Assembly: GCA_023078555.1 (NCBI GenBank)
Contig: CM041199.1
Span: 4,283,315-4,347,314 of the forward strand
Source of the DNA: Ulva prolifera
Taxonomy: Eukaryota > Chlorophyta > Ulvophyceae > Ulvales > Ulvaceae
Direction of reading: 5' to 3'
DNA length: 64,000 nucleotides
The notes beneath the pieces are model-generated. The model made no database searches. It was not told where the DNA came from and saw nothing but the letters and a program-made list of their open reading frames with translations. The position numbers and the translations under genes are program-made. Shown here piece after piece: positions 44,220-56,500 of the stretch (positions are counted from its first letter, which is position 1; each line of letters opens with the position of its first letter).

Positions 44220-47200
44220 TCACACGTTATACACACCGTCCCGGCCTCGCAGGCACAGGCAGTGCCGCCACACTGACTGCGGCGGCGGGGGCGCCGCCGC
44301 CGCCAGCCGCCCGGGCCGCTGCTGCGGCCGCCGCTGCGGCCCCCGCATCGACGAGCTGCCGTCGCGGCCCCCGACGCGGATCCGCGACGACGGCGACCGC
44401 CCGCCGACACTCCGCGACCCCGACACCGGGGACTGCGACTGCGGCTGCCCAGTCCGCAGAAGCTTCCGGAAACCGGGGCTGCCGGAGCTGCTCTGCAGGC
44501 TCCCCGACAGCCGAAGTCGCGGCTCCGCCGCGCTGCGCGGCGGCGCAGCCGCCTGGGGTCCGCTGAACAGCAGTCGCAGGCAGCTCACGGAGCGCCGCGG
44601 CTCCGCGAGCTCTGCGGCCTTCGCGCGCGGCGAGAACAGCGCCGCGCGGGACCGCCCGGCGGCCGGGCTGCTCGCCGCAGCCTGCCCCCCCGCGCTGCTC
44701 TGCACGGTGTCCGTTCCCGTGCTGTCCCTGCGGCCTAGCTCCCGCGACTGTGCCGGCCACGGTGGGTACGCGATCGTTGCCGCAGCCATCAGCTCGCGCT
44801 CCACCGACGACACGTCCAGTGACATCGCTGCGGCGCCCGCGCAGGAGTGCAGCGGCTGCGCGACCGGGTTCGGGGCAATCAGCGGGATGCGTGGCCGCAA
44901 CGACGCCGGTGCCGCGGACACAGTGGCGGACAGCGGGAGTGTTGAATTCGCCCTAGACCATGCCGCGACACGGCCGTACGCGGCCGCAGGCCGCTCGGCG
45001 GACGGCGGCGCGGATGGCAGCGTTCCCGCTGAGGTGCTGTGCGTCCCAAGAGCGGCCGCGGCGGCACCGCCAGAGGGGCCGGAGATGCCGCTCATGGTGG
45101 ACACCTCACCTGTGCCGCCCAGCCGCCGGGCCGCGGCGTTGGAGTTGATGGAGGCGGGGATGTCCATGGGGGTGAGGGGGGTGTCGCCGCTGCCGCTGGA
45201 GGAGGAGGGGGTGCGCGCAAAGGACACGCCGGAGGCGGGGTTGGGCAGGGTGTAGAGGAGAGAGCGCATGTCGTCGGCGGTGACGTCGCCGCTGCGTGAG
45301 CCGCTGCGTTCGGAGGGCATGACGGCCCAGTACGCCGGGCGCGGCTCGCCAGCGGAGCCGGATGTGGGCGGGGTAGACGCGGCGGGGACGACGGGGATGG
45401 GCTCCGGGGTGGAGGCCGGAGCAGGTGCCAGGCCGGAGCGCGGTTGGCGCGTTGGCGACACCGACGCCGCCCGGCTCCGTTGCCGCGGCGCGCCGGCGGC
45501 GCAAAAGCTGGTGCGCGGCGGCGTGCCGCTGTGTGGCGCCGCGGCGGCGGCCGCGGCCACAGCCGCCGCCGCGGCGGTCGCCGCGTCGCCGGATAGCGAG
45601 CGCTCCGGGACCTGCGGCAGCGGGGCCGCAGCCGCCGGCAGCCGCTCCGCGCTCTCCTCGTCCCAGAACATCAGCGACGAGGACACAGAGGACTTCTCGG
45701 CGTCAATGGACTGCTGTCGCTGCGAAAGGCCCTGTGGCTTGAGCGATGCGGCGCTGGCGCTGGATGGAGGCCGCCCAGCCGCCTGCGCGGTGGTCACTTC
45801 CGTCTCCTGCGCCAGGTCCAGCACCCCCGTGGCAAACGCGTTGTTGTCACGTTGCAGAGCGAGGGATGCCTGCGCGGCCATCACCGGCGCGAGCCGCTCA
45901 TCGCAGGTGGGCGGCATCAGCGGTGGCAGGAAGTTCGAGGGGATGGACGAGATGACCGATCCCGAGTGGGCGAGGGAGCTTGTAGGGGATGAGGGCTCGC
46001 GGGGGGGAGGGGTCACCGTCGTGGGGCCCGGGGGCAACGCAGACGGGTGCTTGGGGGGACGCAGCGCCGGGCGCGTGCTGTGTGCTGTGCCGCTGTGTGC
46101 TGTGCCCTGGCTGCTGAGGCTGCTGGGGAGGTTCAGGCCAGGAGGGACACCGCGTGGAACAGGAGGGGGGGTCGCGTCAGGGTCAATAGGGGGCCTGACT
46201 GGAAGTCGGGGGAGGCGGGGGATGTAGGCCACTCCGGGGGGCGGCATTGACGCCGGGGCGGCAGCGCCGTACAGCTTTGCCGTTGGCGGTGGCTGCCGTG
46301 CGGAGATGGGAAGCGGAGGGAGCGCATAGCTTGGTAGGAAGACCGGGACGAGGGCTGGCTGCGATGCGGCCGCGGCCGCGGCGCTGTACGGCGCGGCCAT
46401 GCGGTACGGGTTCGGCGGGCGGATGTTGCCGGTGCTTGCAGGGGGGCGGAGGTTCGGGCCGGAGGCCGGGTAGTGACCCCGGCTGCTGCCGTGGCCTCGG
46501 ATGAGTTCCGCAACGGAGAAAAACTCACCGTCGCCGGATGTGAGGCGGTCGCGGCCGCGGCTGCGCTTGCGCGGCCGCTCGGTGGCACCGCCACCGCCTC
46601 CGTCTCCGCCAACGGCACCGCTGCTATCGTGTTCATCACAGTCGCCGCTGTGGCTGTCACCCCCAGCATTCGCGCGGCGCTCCGGCATTGAGAACGAGTC
46701 ATCCGGTGCGAATGGCCGGGGGCTGTAGCATGGTGCGGGGTCGCCGGAGCGGCCCCGGATGCCGGAGCGACGGCCCGCAGGGGAGCCGCCGGTGCGCGCA
46801 TCTGCGCGGCGAGCCGTACGCAGTGCCGGGCCGGCGCCGCGGGGGGAGCGGGTGAGACGGGGGGAGCGCAGCGGCGACGCCCGGCCCTGCCGCTGCAGCG
46901 GAGACGGCTGCCGCGGAAACGGCTGTCGCTGCCGCGGCGAGTCGTAGGAGTCGCGTGGATTGCGAATGTCCACAGGGGTGCGGAGGTACACCTGGCTGCT
47001 CTGCGCGTGGTGCACAGTCTGTGTCGTCGGCGGCTCAACACGGTACGCCGGGGCGCGGCGCTGCATGTCTGCGTGCTGCTCGCGCATCGTCATGCGCGGC
47101 CGCGCCGGGCCGGCCGGGTGCGACTGCAGCCCCAGCTGCCGCTGCGGCCGCTGCGGCGCAACTCCGGAACCGTACGCCGCCCCGACCGACACCGGGTGGC

Positions 47201-49886
47201 GGACGTTCCACGCCGCAGCGGCACGCTGCGCCGCAGGCTCCTGGAACAGCCGGTTCAGATCGCGCGTCGGCTTCCTCGGGCTGCCGGTGCCGAGGGTGTT
47301 GGGCCCCTGCAGCGGCAGCGTGGGCACCGCGTGCCGCGCGGCCGCGGCAGCCGCCGCCGCAAGCGCATTCGCGGCTGCGGCCGATGCCTCCATGCTGCCC
47401 ACCGGCGGCGGCGACTCCAGCCGCGGAGACGGTGGCCTCGGCTGCCCCGGCCGCGGCGACAACGCCGCGGACACCGAGTCCGAGTTGAACAGAGATGTCG
47501 GCGCGCTGGGAAGCCGGGGGGTCGTCACGTCGCTCAGCGCGGCCGACCCGGACTGCACCTCCCCCCCGGCCTCGACCGCCTCCACCGTCTGCCGCAGCTG
47601 CTGCGCAAAGGACAGCGTCGCGATGTCCTCCGAAACGTCGCACGCGGATCCGCTGTCGCCACTGCTGTGGCCGGGGTGGCGCCGCAGTACGCCCGCTGGC
47701 GCAACCGGACCGCTGTCGGTCGCGGCGGAGTCACCATGCCCGAACATGCCGGAGTCGCCGATCAGTGAGAGCTCACCCTGGAACGTGATGGACGATGAGG
47801 TGGCGCCGTTGTCTCGCAGGGTCGCCGTGTCCGTGAGCGCCCGGAGAGCAACAGAGGAGGACGATGAGATTGACACGGATGATGACTCAGCGCGGTGGTG
47901 GCGTGGGTGGTGCAGCGGCGGCGCGGACGGGTTTGCCGGCTGGTACGGGCGCGTATGCGCGCGCTGCGCCGGGCGCGGCGCGGGGGCCCGTGGTACCACG
48001 GCCGCACAGGACACCGGCAGCGGCGGCTGCGGGGGCCGCCGCAACAGCGGCGGCAGAGGCGGCGGCCGCACAGCCGGGGAGAGGTGCTTCGGCAGCCGCA
48101 GCGGCGGCGAGCTGCGGGCAGAGGGGGAGGGGGACGCGGTGCCTGCGCTGCCGGGGGTGCCTTTCCCAGGGGGGTTCTCCGACTTTGCCGGGGACTGTGG
48201 CCGCGGCATGGGGGCCTCATCCACATTGCCAGAGGGCACCGGCGACAGCTCCACGTGGTTGACTGCGCTGTGGAGGCTGTCAGGGATTGCCACTGCCGTC
48301 ATGCCGGTGAGCTCACGCATCGGCGTTGGGGCCCCCAGGCCGCCGGCGACGGCCACGATCGGCGCCGAGGGGCAGGGGGCCTGCTGTTCGGGGGCCTCGC
48401 CCCTGGGCCCCCGATGCATAGCCGCCCTCACCACCTCGCCGCATCCTGTGTGTTCCCGGACGTGGTCGATGTTCGATGAGATACAGGCGGACTCCTCATG
48501 CTCTTCCTCCTCCTCCTTTGGAGGCGGCGGCTGTGACGGCCGCGGGGAGGGGATCGGGGGGGAGTGGCAGGACGACGACGACGTCGGCTGCGGCGCCGAT
48601 GTTACTGTCAGGAACGGCTCCCCGCCCCTCACCCCCACACCCCCTAAGTGCTCTGCGTGCTCCATGTGCTGCGCACGCTGTGCGTGCTGCGAATGTTGCA
48701 GGGCTACTTTCGACACCGCGCCAGAAGCCCCCGTCGGAGTCTCGGCGTCAGGCTTCAGATCTGCCGACTCCGGCTCGCCCGCCGCTGCTGTGGGGGCCGA
48801 AGGCTGCCCCTCCAGCCTGCCACGGCCCGCCCCGTCAGCGCCCAGCATCCCTGCGGCGACCGCATGCAGGTCCCGAGACTCGACGTCCAGCACCGCGGTG
48901 CTGACGTCAGACGCCTGCGTGTTGAATGTCTCCATGCATACTTGGAGCTCATGCACGTCGGCTGAGACAGACGACGCGGTCGACATCGGCTGCCTCGCGG
49001 CCGCAACCCCGCTGCTGGAGCCATGCAATTCATGCTGGGGGCTGCTACCCTCATCGCGCTCAGCCGCCGTGCCCGTGTCGGCGCGGCGGTGACTGAGGCT
49101 GCCGTTAGGGTCAAGTGGAATCTCAATGGAAGACGCTGCCGTGGACTCGGTGGGAGAGCAGGAGGAGGAGGACTGGGGGTAGCCGCCGGATGGAGGGGGG
49201 CTGAGGAAGGGGTTGGACACGGTGTCGCTGTCTGAGCAGGCGGGGGGGCTGCGGAAGGGGTTGGAGGAGGACGGGGGCGTCACCCGCCGCATGCTCTCGG
49301 TTGACGGCTCAGCCATCGCGAACAGTGCGCTGCTGGAGTGGTCCGGCATGGCGCCGCTGCAGCCGGGCTCCGGGAGGGGCCCTGCGCCCTCCCCGACGCT
49401 GGAGGTGTACGAGGTCAGGATCGCCGAGAGCAGGCCGCTCTGCTCGCGGCTCGCGCCGGGCGGCGGGTCCGCCGGCGGCGGCGGCGAGCCGCCGCTGCGG
49501 CTGCGCCGCAGCAGCCGCGCGAGCGCGGCCGCAAACGAGGCTGGCGAGCCGACGTCCGGCGGCGGCTGCCGTGCGGCGTGGAGCACGCCCGCGTGCGCGA
49601 GGTCATGCGTAAGCAGGTCAAGGTGCGCAATGACCTGCTCCGCAGCGGTCGTGCTGTCAGCGACGCGCGCGCGCGCCTCGGCAGACGAGCCGGACTGCTC
49701 CACCACGGCCGCGTCGACGGCGCATCCGGCGGCGCGGCGGCATGCGACCGCGGCCGGGGAGTCATGGTCGGCGCCGCCGCGGCGGTGGACGCCCCGGCGG
49801 CGGCGGTCAAGCATATCATCCCACGCGCTGTCCAGAGTCGGGCTAAACTGCTGCGCTGGTGCTGCACACACGCCACCGAACGTCAC
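44220..49886 (-). CDS. Giant intrinsically disordered Ser/Pro/Ala-rich protein (main exon)
   Basis: One uninterrupted minus-strand frame of 1888 codons. The 49886 end is a GTG, so the real start is either the ATG at 49814 or an upstream exon (see 50145-50588). The protein is almost entirely low-complexity, with Pro/Ser/Ala/Arg runs, poly-Ala tracts and short acidic runs (PPPKEEEEEHEES). Two SNPF motifs (~49251 and ~49205), the kind bound by EH domains, lie near the N-terminus. Islands of ordinary composition include SEDIATLSFAQQLRQTVEAV (~47630-47570) and GEFFSVAELIRGHGSSRG (~46530-46480). No catalytic domain is visible. The opposite strand also has long frames (up to 710 codons), but those are Cys/Arg-rich in the manner of antisense shadows. 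Role unknown; a scaffold or nuclear regulator is possible. Confidence 0.65.
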   Translation of the reverse strand: MTFGGVCAAPAQQFSPTLDSAWDDMLDRRRRGVHRRGGADHDSPAAVACRRAAGCAVDAAVVEQSGSSAEARARVADSTTAAEQVIAHLDLLTHDLAHAGVLHAARQPPPDVGSPASFAAALARLLRRSRSGGSPPPPADPPPGASREQSGLLSAILTSYTSSVGEGAGPLPEPGCSGAMPDHSSSALFAMAEPSTESMRRVTPPSSSNPFRSPPACSDSDTVSNPFLSPPPSGGYPQSSSSCSPTESTAASSIEIPLDPNGSLSHRRADTGTAAERDEGSSPQHELHGSSSGVAAARQPMSTASSVSADVHELQVCMETFNTQASDVSTAVLDVESRDLHAVAAGMLGADGAGRGRLEGQPSAPTAAAGEPESADLKPDAETPTGASGAVSKVALQHSQHAQRAQHMEHAEHLGGVGVRGGEPFLTVTSAPQPTSSSSCHSPPIPSPRPSQPPPPKEEEEEHEESACISSNIDHVREHTGCGEVVRAAMHRGPRGEAPEQQAPCPSAPIVAVAGGLGAPTPMRELTGMTAVAIPDSLHSAVNHVELSPVPSGNVDEAPMPRPQSPAKSENPPGKGTPGSAGTASPSPSARSSPPLRLPKHLSPAVRPPPLPPLLRRPPQPPLPVSCAAVVPRAPAPRPAQRAHTRPYQPANPSAPPLHHPRHHRAESSSVSISSSSSVALRALTDTATLRDNGATSSSITFQGELSLIGDSGMFGHGDSAATDSGPVAPAGVLRRHPGHSSGDSGSACDVSEDIATLSFAQQLRQTVEAVEAGGEVQSGSAALSDVTTPRLPSAPTSLFNSDSVSAALSPRPGQPRPPSPRLESPPPVGSMEASAAAANALAAAAAAAARHAVPTLPLQGPNTLGTGSPRKPTRDLNRLFQEPAAQRAAAAWNVRHPVSVGAAYGSGVAPQRPQRQLGLQSHPAGPARPRMTMREQHADMQRRAPAYRVEPPTTQTVHHAQSSQVYLRTPVDIRNPRDSYDSPRQRQPFPRQPSPLQRQGRASPLRSPRLTRSPRGAGPALRTARRADARTGGSPAGRRSGIRGRSGDPAPCYSPRPFAPDDSFSMPERRANAGGDSHSGDCDEHDSSGAVGGDGGGGGATERPRKRSRGRDRLTSGDGEFFSVAELIRGHGSSRGHYPASGPNLRPPASTGNIRPPNPYRMAAPYSAAAAAASQPALVPVFLPSYALPPLPISARQPPPTAKLYGAAAPASMPPPGVAYIPRLPRLPVRPPIDPDATPPPVPRGVPPGLNLPSSLSSQGTAHSGTAHSTRPALRPPKHPSALPPGPTTVTPPPREPSSPTSSLAHSGSVISSIPSNFLPPLMPPTCDERLAPVMAAQASLALQRDNNAFATGVLDLAQETEVTTAQAAGRPPSSASAASLKPQGLSQRQQSIDAEKSSVSSSLMFWDEESAERLPAAAAPLPQVPERSLSGDAATAAAAAVAAAAAAAPHSGTPPRTSFCAAGAPRQRSRAASVSPTRQPRSGLAPAPASTPEPIPVVPAASTPPTSGSAGEPRPAYWAVMPSERSGSRSGDVTADDMRSLLYTLPNPASGVSFARTPSSSSGSGDTPLTPMDIPASINSNAAARRLGGTGEVSTMSGISGPSGGAAAAALGTHSTSAGTLPSAPPSAERPAAAYGRVAAWSRANSTLPLSATVSAAPASLRPRIPLIAPNPVAQPLHSCAGAAAMSLDVSSVERELMAAATIAYPPWPAQSRELGRRDSTGTDTVQSSAGGQAAASSPAAGRSRAALFSPRAKAAELAEPRRSVSCLRLLFSGPQAAAPPRSAAEPRLRLSGSLQSSSGSPGFRKLLRTGQPQSQSPVSGSRSVGGRSPSSRIRVGGRDGSSSMRGPQRRPQQRPGRLAAAAPPPPQSVWRHCLCLRGRDGVYNV

Positions 49887-50144
49887 CAGCTGAGCGCAAC
49901 AGACCCACCACCCGGAGGACTGCGGAGATGCACGCTGCCCGGCCTTCCTCGTGATTGATCTAGCTCAGCACATCGCATCTCAGAGCACCAAAGCAGATGC
50001 AATCAAGTTGATGGCCGATTGCCTGCCTGATCTCACCACCGGAATCACATATATCACTCTGATACAAGATGCTGCCACTGTGTGCAGCTGCGGTGGGGGC
50101 GCACGTGTGGCGGCTTCTTGGAAGCACCTGACGGGTGCATGCAC

Positions 50145-50588
50145 GCCACTGCTCTCAGCGCTGTCAAGATCCTGGCTGCTCGCCTTCAGAGACAGAGACA
50201 TCGACGGGTTGGTGAAGCTGTACTGCAGTGCGCTGGGCCGGAAGGAGGCGCTGTGGAGGGAGTAGGCAGCGGCACTGTCGGCCGCCTTCCCTGCTGCAGA
50301 GGCCGTGTTGGCCGCTGCAAGCTTCCCTGCTGCCGGACCAGCCGCAGCTCTGGGGCAGCCGACACCGGCCATGGTGCCCTGGCCCGGCAGCCGGCTCGCT
50401 GGAGCCGCATCGACTGGTTTGGGGGCCTGCGGAGGGGGGGCAGATGATGGCTGCGGCACGTGGTGGTAGGGAGGGGTGGGAGCTGTTGATGGCTGAGGCA
50501 CCGCGTACGCCCCGCCGCTCGCTGGGGCAGAGCCAGGGGGTGGTGCGTTGTAGTACTGGGGGATCAGGGTAGCGCCTGAAGCGGGCAT
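50145..50588 (-). CDS. Probable upstream exon of the giant disordered protein
   Basis: From ATG 50588 it encodes 148 residues with the same style as the main exon: MPASGATLIPQYYNAPPPGS, PQPSSAPPPQAPKPVDAAPA, YSFTNPSMSLSLKASSQD. A phase-0 donor (GTGCAT) follows DSAESSG at 50145. The next exon is open upstream of 49886 as far as about 49975, with candidate acceptors ending in CTCCGCAG and GCGCTCAG. The exact junction cannot be fixed by eye. Confidence 0.45.
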
Positions 50589-53500
50589 CGCGGCGGGATG
50601 CACTGCGAGGGAAGCGCTCGGCCTGCACGGGGCGCGCCGGAAATCAACGAGCAGCAGCGCGCCAGAATTGTACCGGCGCCGGTGCAGCTGATGCCACAAG
50701 ATGCATATGAATGCCTGGTGCCGGCATTCCGAGGCGCCCACGATGTACTAATTGAGGTAGAAAGTTCACTGGTTGATGCTAAATCACATGACGATCACGG
50801 ACCGGCATGACATGTCTCGGCCTTGCCCAAAGAGTTCGTCAGACGCAAGATGTACAAACATCGACCACGACTTTGTGCGCACGAGCTCGATGAATCTAAC
50901 AGCAGAAGCTGCAACGGGTACCGTGGCGGTACGTAATTGTGTGCCCCGTCAATGTGCGCCGGGGAGATATTGCCCGGTAAGGCGGTTGTGCGCCTGCGTC
51001 GAGTCGCACGCACTGAGTTCTGCGTACACGCATACTTGCGCCTTCGCAGATGAGCACAAAAATTAGGGCTTAATGCAGGAGAGGGGCTAGGCATCACGAT
51101 GTGCTCGGCGGTGCTTCCGGCACGCGACCTGCGTTGGCGTGTTGCAGGTGTTGCGGACTATCGATGGCGTTCGCGAGCGTCGTACAGCTCGACAGCGCCT
51201 TTCAAACAGAACATCGGGCACCTTCGGGCGTGGAACAACAGCTCGAACTGAGAAAACGTTGAGCCGTACTAACACGACCGAGACACAGTACGAGCAGTAA
51301 AGCGCTGCAGAGATGCCAGCCCGTGCGCATGGAGACGCAGGCAGACTGCCTGAATCGATGGCACTGGCAGACAACCACCACATCACTGATTGTCATGCCA
51401 CTCCACAGGTTGCAGATATGGTGGTGGAGCGGGACATGGCTGTCAGGCAAGACTCCGCTTCGCGGCTGGAGCCACCTGCCAGGACGCCTTCCTCAGCCCT
51501 GGACGCCAGGGACCACACAGGGCAGAGTTTATTCAGATTCAGGTGTACGGAGGATTGAGGTTGCGGAGTGCATGACTAACATGCCTCGAAGCGGCAGAAC
51601 GACGCGACAGCCACGCTGGACACAAGGACAGAGGTCCAATTGGCCACACCAGGGCAGTCCGCCACACCTCTATCGGATTCTTATGGAGAAGCGACTAGCA
51701 GAGGCTGGGGCGCGTGCTTGCACTGCGCCGCGCAGGTTCTTCCAACCGAGCCATGGCCAGGGCCGGCCAACTGAAAAGAGCAACAACAGGACATGGCATG
51801 CCGAAAGGCGTAGTCACCTAGTTACAGTAAAAGGAAAGAAGATAGGAAAAGCGTTGCGGATTGAAAAGCTGCCCCGCGGGCCCTGTGCCCAAGCTCTGTG
51901 AGCGCGGATGGACCTCACATCGGCAAAGCGTCCACGGCACCGGATACCATCATCAGGAGCCATTTGCTACCGCTTCACCTGCTGCCTGTCTTTCCTGCCA
52001 AGCGCCGCTGGCACGGCGGACGGTCCCCTCGGGTCCGCAACGTTGATGTCGCTGACGTCTACCGGGTACAAGCATGCGACCGAGCGGAGCTGCATGCATA
52101 AGCGCATTCGCCGCCAGGCCGCCCTTCGTTGCGCCCAACACAGCACATCTGCCACGGCATGCCGCCCTGGCGCCATGATTCCGGTATCTGTAATTACAAT
52201 CGCATCCCTGAGGCATGGGAGTGCAACGCTGCACCATGCAGGGCAGGTGTGATCGCCCGGCGACCGCCCAAACTTCCGCTTGACTGGGTCAAACTCATAA
52301 TATACCATTATGTAAAATGGTGCCCCAGACTGGCATGAGTCGTGCGTTGCGACGCTCCGGAGCAGCATGCAATATTTGCATGGTGTATGGCTGGATATGC
52401 CCCTGCGTAAGTGCTGAGAATTGCGACAGGGGCGTCCAAGATAGCCGCCGTACAAGTATGCGCCTTGTGCATGCATGTCAGCGGCGGCCGGCTGTCGCTT
52501 CGAGCGTAAGCAGCCACGAACGCATCTGGATGGCACGCGTCGCACGCCCCTGACTGTGCACACCATGCATGCACATGCCCGCTACGTGTACGATGTATTC
52601 TCGATAGCTTGCGTTCTATGCACCTGGTGAGGTCCCGTCACTGTGCCCATCGGCTGCTGTACGAGTGTTCTTTGCGTCCTGGTGCATGCATCTGCCTGGA
52701 GCTCATGTGCGCCGTATGCTTGTGGAGCTGCATGGCCGATCGGTCCCACATATGCGTACATGCATGTAAATTTCATGGTCCAATCACGCTGCAGTGTGCT
52801 GGATGCCGAATATCGAGATGAGCACACAGACCCTCTGCTCAGACTCTCGAAAGGTCAGCACAGGCCCTCTCCACACAGACTCTCGAGATATCTCGATCAA
52901 CACAGACGTCTACGTGTACAGCACTGTCGACAGCTGCTAGCAGCCGCACATCATCATCATTCAGCAGGCGCAGACCTTCAAGAACGAGGGCGTTCCGCGC
53001 GCCGCGAACTCTCAAGTCGACGTCGCAGCGCCTGGAATCAGTCAATTGTCCCGTACGCAGTCTGCGTAATGCAGACCCAAGCACGGGCAGCTGGGAGAGA
53101 ATTCTTAAGCACAGTTAAGCACGATGCATCTAGAGCCGCCGTAGCCTCCTGCAAGAGCGTGAAGTGGGCATCATTGCGCATCTGAGTGTTGTCTCAAACT
53201 GGGTACCTCCGGCTTCGATCATGGCTAACTGCGCACAGCTCTGCGCGCAGGCGGAAGTCGTGCTGTGCTGATATCGCAAGCTTGGCCGTCCCGACCGCGT
53301 CACGCCGCGGCAGCGTGCAGTCGCCTGATTGTCCACCAGACATCCGTGGATCACTGGCTAGCGTTCCAGATGACAGGGTGAATGTGCCAAGGACGATAAC
53401 GGTAGCGTCTGCACCGAAGCAGCGGCTGCAGTGAGCGGTGAGGGAGCGTGGTCTCTGGCAAACTGGATCGAGTGGGCCATGCATGGCTGTTTGCCATGGT

Positions 53501-56500
53501 TCGATTGCTACAAGACAAGGCGCCGACTTGCGCATGATCAAGACGATGGCAATGGCCCTCTCCTGCTCGCCAGGCAATGTGAAGCAAGGAGCTGTTCAAT
53601 TTGTTACCAAGCGATAAATTTCATAACATCTCCTCACATGGCCTCGCTGTGACTTCTGTCTCGGCGAATCTGAGCCCAACATGCTCGCACACATGCATGG
53701 TGCAGGCTCATTGACCGAGTCATGGTGCTCGCGTTTGGTACCGGGACGAGCGCTATATATACAGCTGCAGTATCCATACGCCGTGCCAGAATCTCGTGAA
53801 AACTTACTCGGCAGTGCAGACATCCACTTTGACGTCATTCTGGAGCGAGAGTGACGTACCGCACCCGAGTCGACAGGAGTTACACAACCGGCAGATTCCC
53901 GTGCCGGATGCGGAAGTACCGGATCCGGATGTCGATATGTGCTCGGGGACAGTAGCTGCCGCCAACTGCTTTCTGTGCACATGCCTGCGACCGCGGTATA
54001 CCGTTTCACACCAGGCACACCAGGCGTGCTTAGGACCTCGAGTTCCAACTTGGGAGGGCCTGTCAACTTCCAACTCAGGTGTCGGAGTTCAGACGACAGG
54101 TGCAGATGATTCCACTCGATCTGAACGCTTAAACAACGGCATCACTGCCAAGCGTCCAGGCCAGGTAGGAGGTTACTCATCCATGTTTCTGTGATCTACC
54201 TTCTTCCGGTCCAAGAAAGGCCGAAGCTCGCTCCATTACGTGCGGTAGTGCGCGTAAGTGTGGGTTCATGCCAGTGGCGTACAAGTTGGGCTTATTCAGC
54301 TGCACAGCAGTTCACAGTGTAAGAACACCAGCGGGGCCCTCGTCATATGGAGTGGCTCCATGGCTCGCTGCATCCGATCAGACCACACGTCCCATCGCAC
54401 ATGGCTCTCACAACACTCACTCTCACCGTAGACACTAGGAGCCAGCCACAGTTGACAGAGGTTGGCGGTCCAGTGCTCATAGCGGTCCAACAGAACTCAG
54501 TTTCTGGATCATCTGACTGACTGGAGGCTGAAGGATCAGGCTTGCAGTAGATGAACCAAGGCAGATGCGACAACAGCACCTTGCCTCACATGTGGCAGTG
54601 ACTGAAAGCTTCCTGTCCCATACATGGCTATCACAAGTTGAACAAATCTCAGCCCAGTTGTCATGTTCGTGATATGAGCACCAACTGCTGGCTTACCTCA
54701 CGTCAAGATTATGGACATATCATATGTCAAACTTGTGCATAGCGTGGCATGGTATGGCACAGTATGGCTCCTGGGACCAGATGAACAGCTCTACAGGCAG
54801 TGCCAGCTTCACAAATGCGGACATACTCAAGTGGCCACGGTCTCCAGCAGGAGCAGGTCTTATATAATTGTCAACATGTTTCTGTTTGCTAGCCACAGTC
54901 CCTGAGGACGTCTGCGCAGCTCTTGATGTGCTGGGCCACATGCTGGTACCACCCACAACCAGTTCTCATCACTGAGATCATCAAAGAAGCACTTTCTCAC
55001 TTGGCTCCGGGAGCATTAACTCTTCTCACTCGTGTCTGGGAAGGTGCATCATCTGCTCCTGAAATGGACACGCCACGATTCTGCGTGCGCTGTCGGGAAT
55101 CGAAACGGCCGTACGTGACCACCTCGCTTCGCACAGGAGGAGGCCCTGTGAGTTGCGTGCGGTCGTCTCAGGGGGGATCTCCAGGTGGTTTACCCCTTCG
55201 GCATATGTGGTCCCGTTAGTTCGGGGATGTCAATGTCCAACAGGATACGGCTCAGTAAAATCAGATTTACTTTACTTCGCTTTACGATTGATCCCACGAT
55301 TGATTGCGCAATACAATGCATGAGACTGACCTGTTGCAGGAGACAGCCTAACTCATTGCTGGACTCAAACGTACAGAACGAAGTCTATATGTCCAGCAGA
55401 GGCCCCCGAGCCTGAATTGTTGTGGTGATGTGATAGTTGGCTGCGGCTGTCCTGCTGGTCACTGCTTGGAGTGGCTTCCAGAGGCATTGAATTGCACATA
55501 TGCCACAGCTGCAGGAAGCGTAGACTGGACAACTGACAGACGAGGCGGTTCGAGCGCAATATCATTTGAGTGGAGCAGTGCTGGCGAGGTGAGTGCCTGA
55601 GCACCATGTAGCAGTTGTGCATGCGGCCGCTCGGTGATGTGCCAATGCGTTGCCACAGCTGCCAAACTGGAATGTCTTGGGCTCAACAGGCCTAAATATG
55701 AAGCAGCAGCCCGAGCAGTGGCACTGTACAGATTCTTACCAATCTGTAGAAATCGTACAGCAGGTGTGTAGTTGCATCGGCCGTGTCCGCGTCTGCCAGG
55801 TTGCCCCTTGCAGCTTGTACTCAGCAGCAGCACTGGCAAGCTACTCACGATGAATGCAGCTCGCCTCATCTTCAACTAAAGGACAGGTTTGCACACACCG
55901 TGTGCCGTGAATTCAGCCCGGTGCACGGCGGCTGCCGTGATGCTTGATGTGCGTTACGGTAGCTGGAGCAGCGCATCAACTTGCTGGTCAGTTACGTTGC
56001 AGTGGCTGGGCATACACATGACGCCGTTCTGAGTCTGCAGCAAGGGTTCCCGCAATATCAGCCCGTGAGGGCTGATGTTGAGCGTGGCCTGAATATTCAT
56101 CTTTACACGTTCTCGGAGGGCCACCGAGAGCCATCACCGGTCATGAGCGTGTCGAAAAGCGAACATGTTACAGCGCATGTACACGGAGTCAAGAATTCAC
56201 GCTGTGTATCATGCATCGCTACACAGCAGGGTTCCAGCTGGGAGACCCCAGCCCACAGGCCACTGAGAGCCTCCTGACACATTCTAAATCAAAGAGACAG
56301 CACCCTAGATGCCTTGACGACACTGCCCGCACCTGTGCGTGCCAGGCTCGGCAAAAACGGCCATCTACCGATCTACTTGCATGTCGCAGCATGAGGCAGC
56401 TTACGCGCCTGACAGATGCGGTCGCCTGAAAGAATCAACACAAAAACGACACAGCAACAAATAGAAAAACGCAATCCATTCACAGACCTACGACCTAGGC

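Noticed and set aside
46960..49092. A 710-codon plus-strand Cys/Arg-rich ORF
   Set aside because: Antisense shadow of the 1888-codon minus-strand frame in very GC-rich DNA. The minus strand has plausible protein islands and an upstream exon of like composition.
55459..55869. Small secreted protein ORF on the minus strand
   Set aside because: Only the first ~20 residues look signal-like. The rest is compositionally random and there is no homologous copy or splice evidence.
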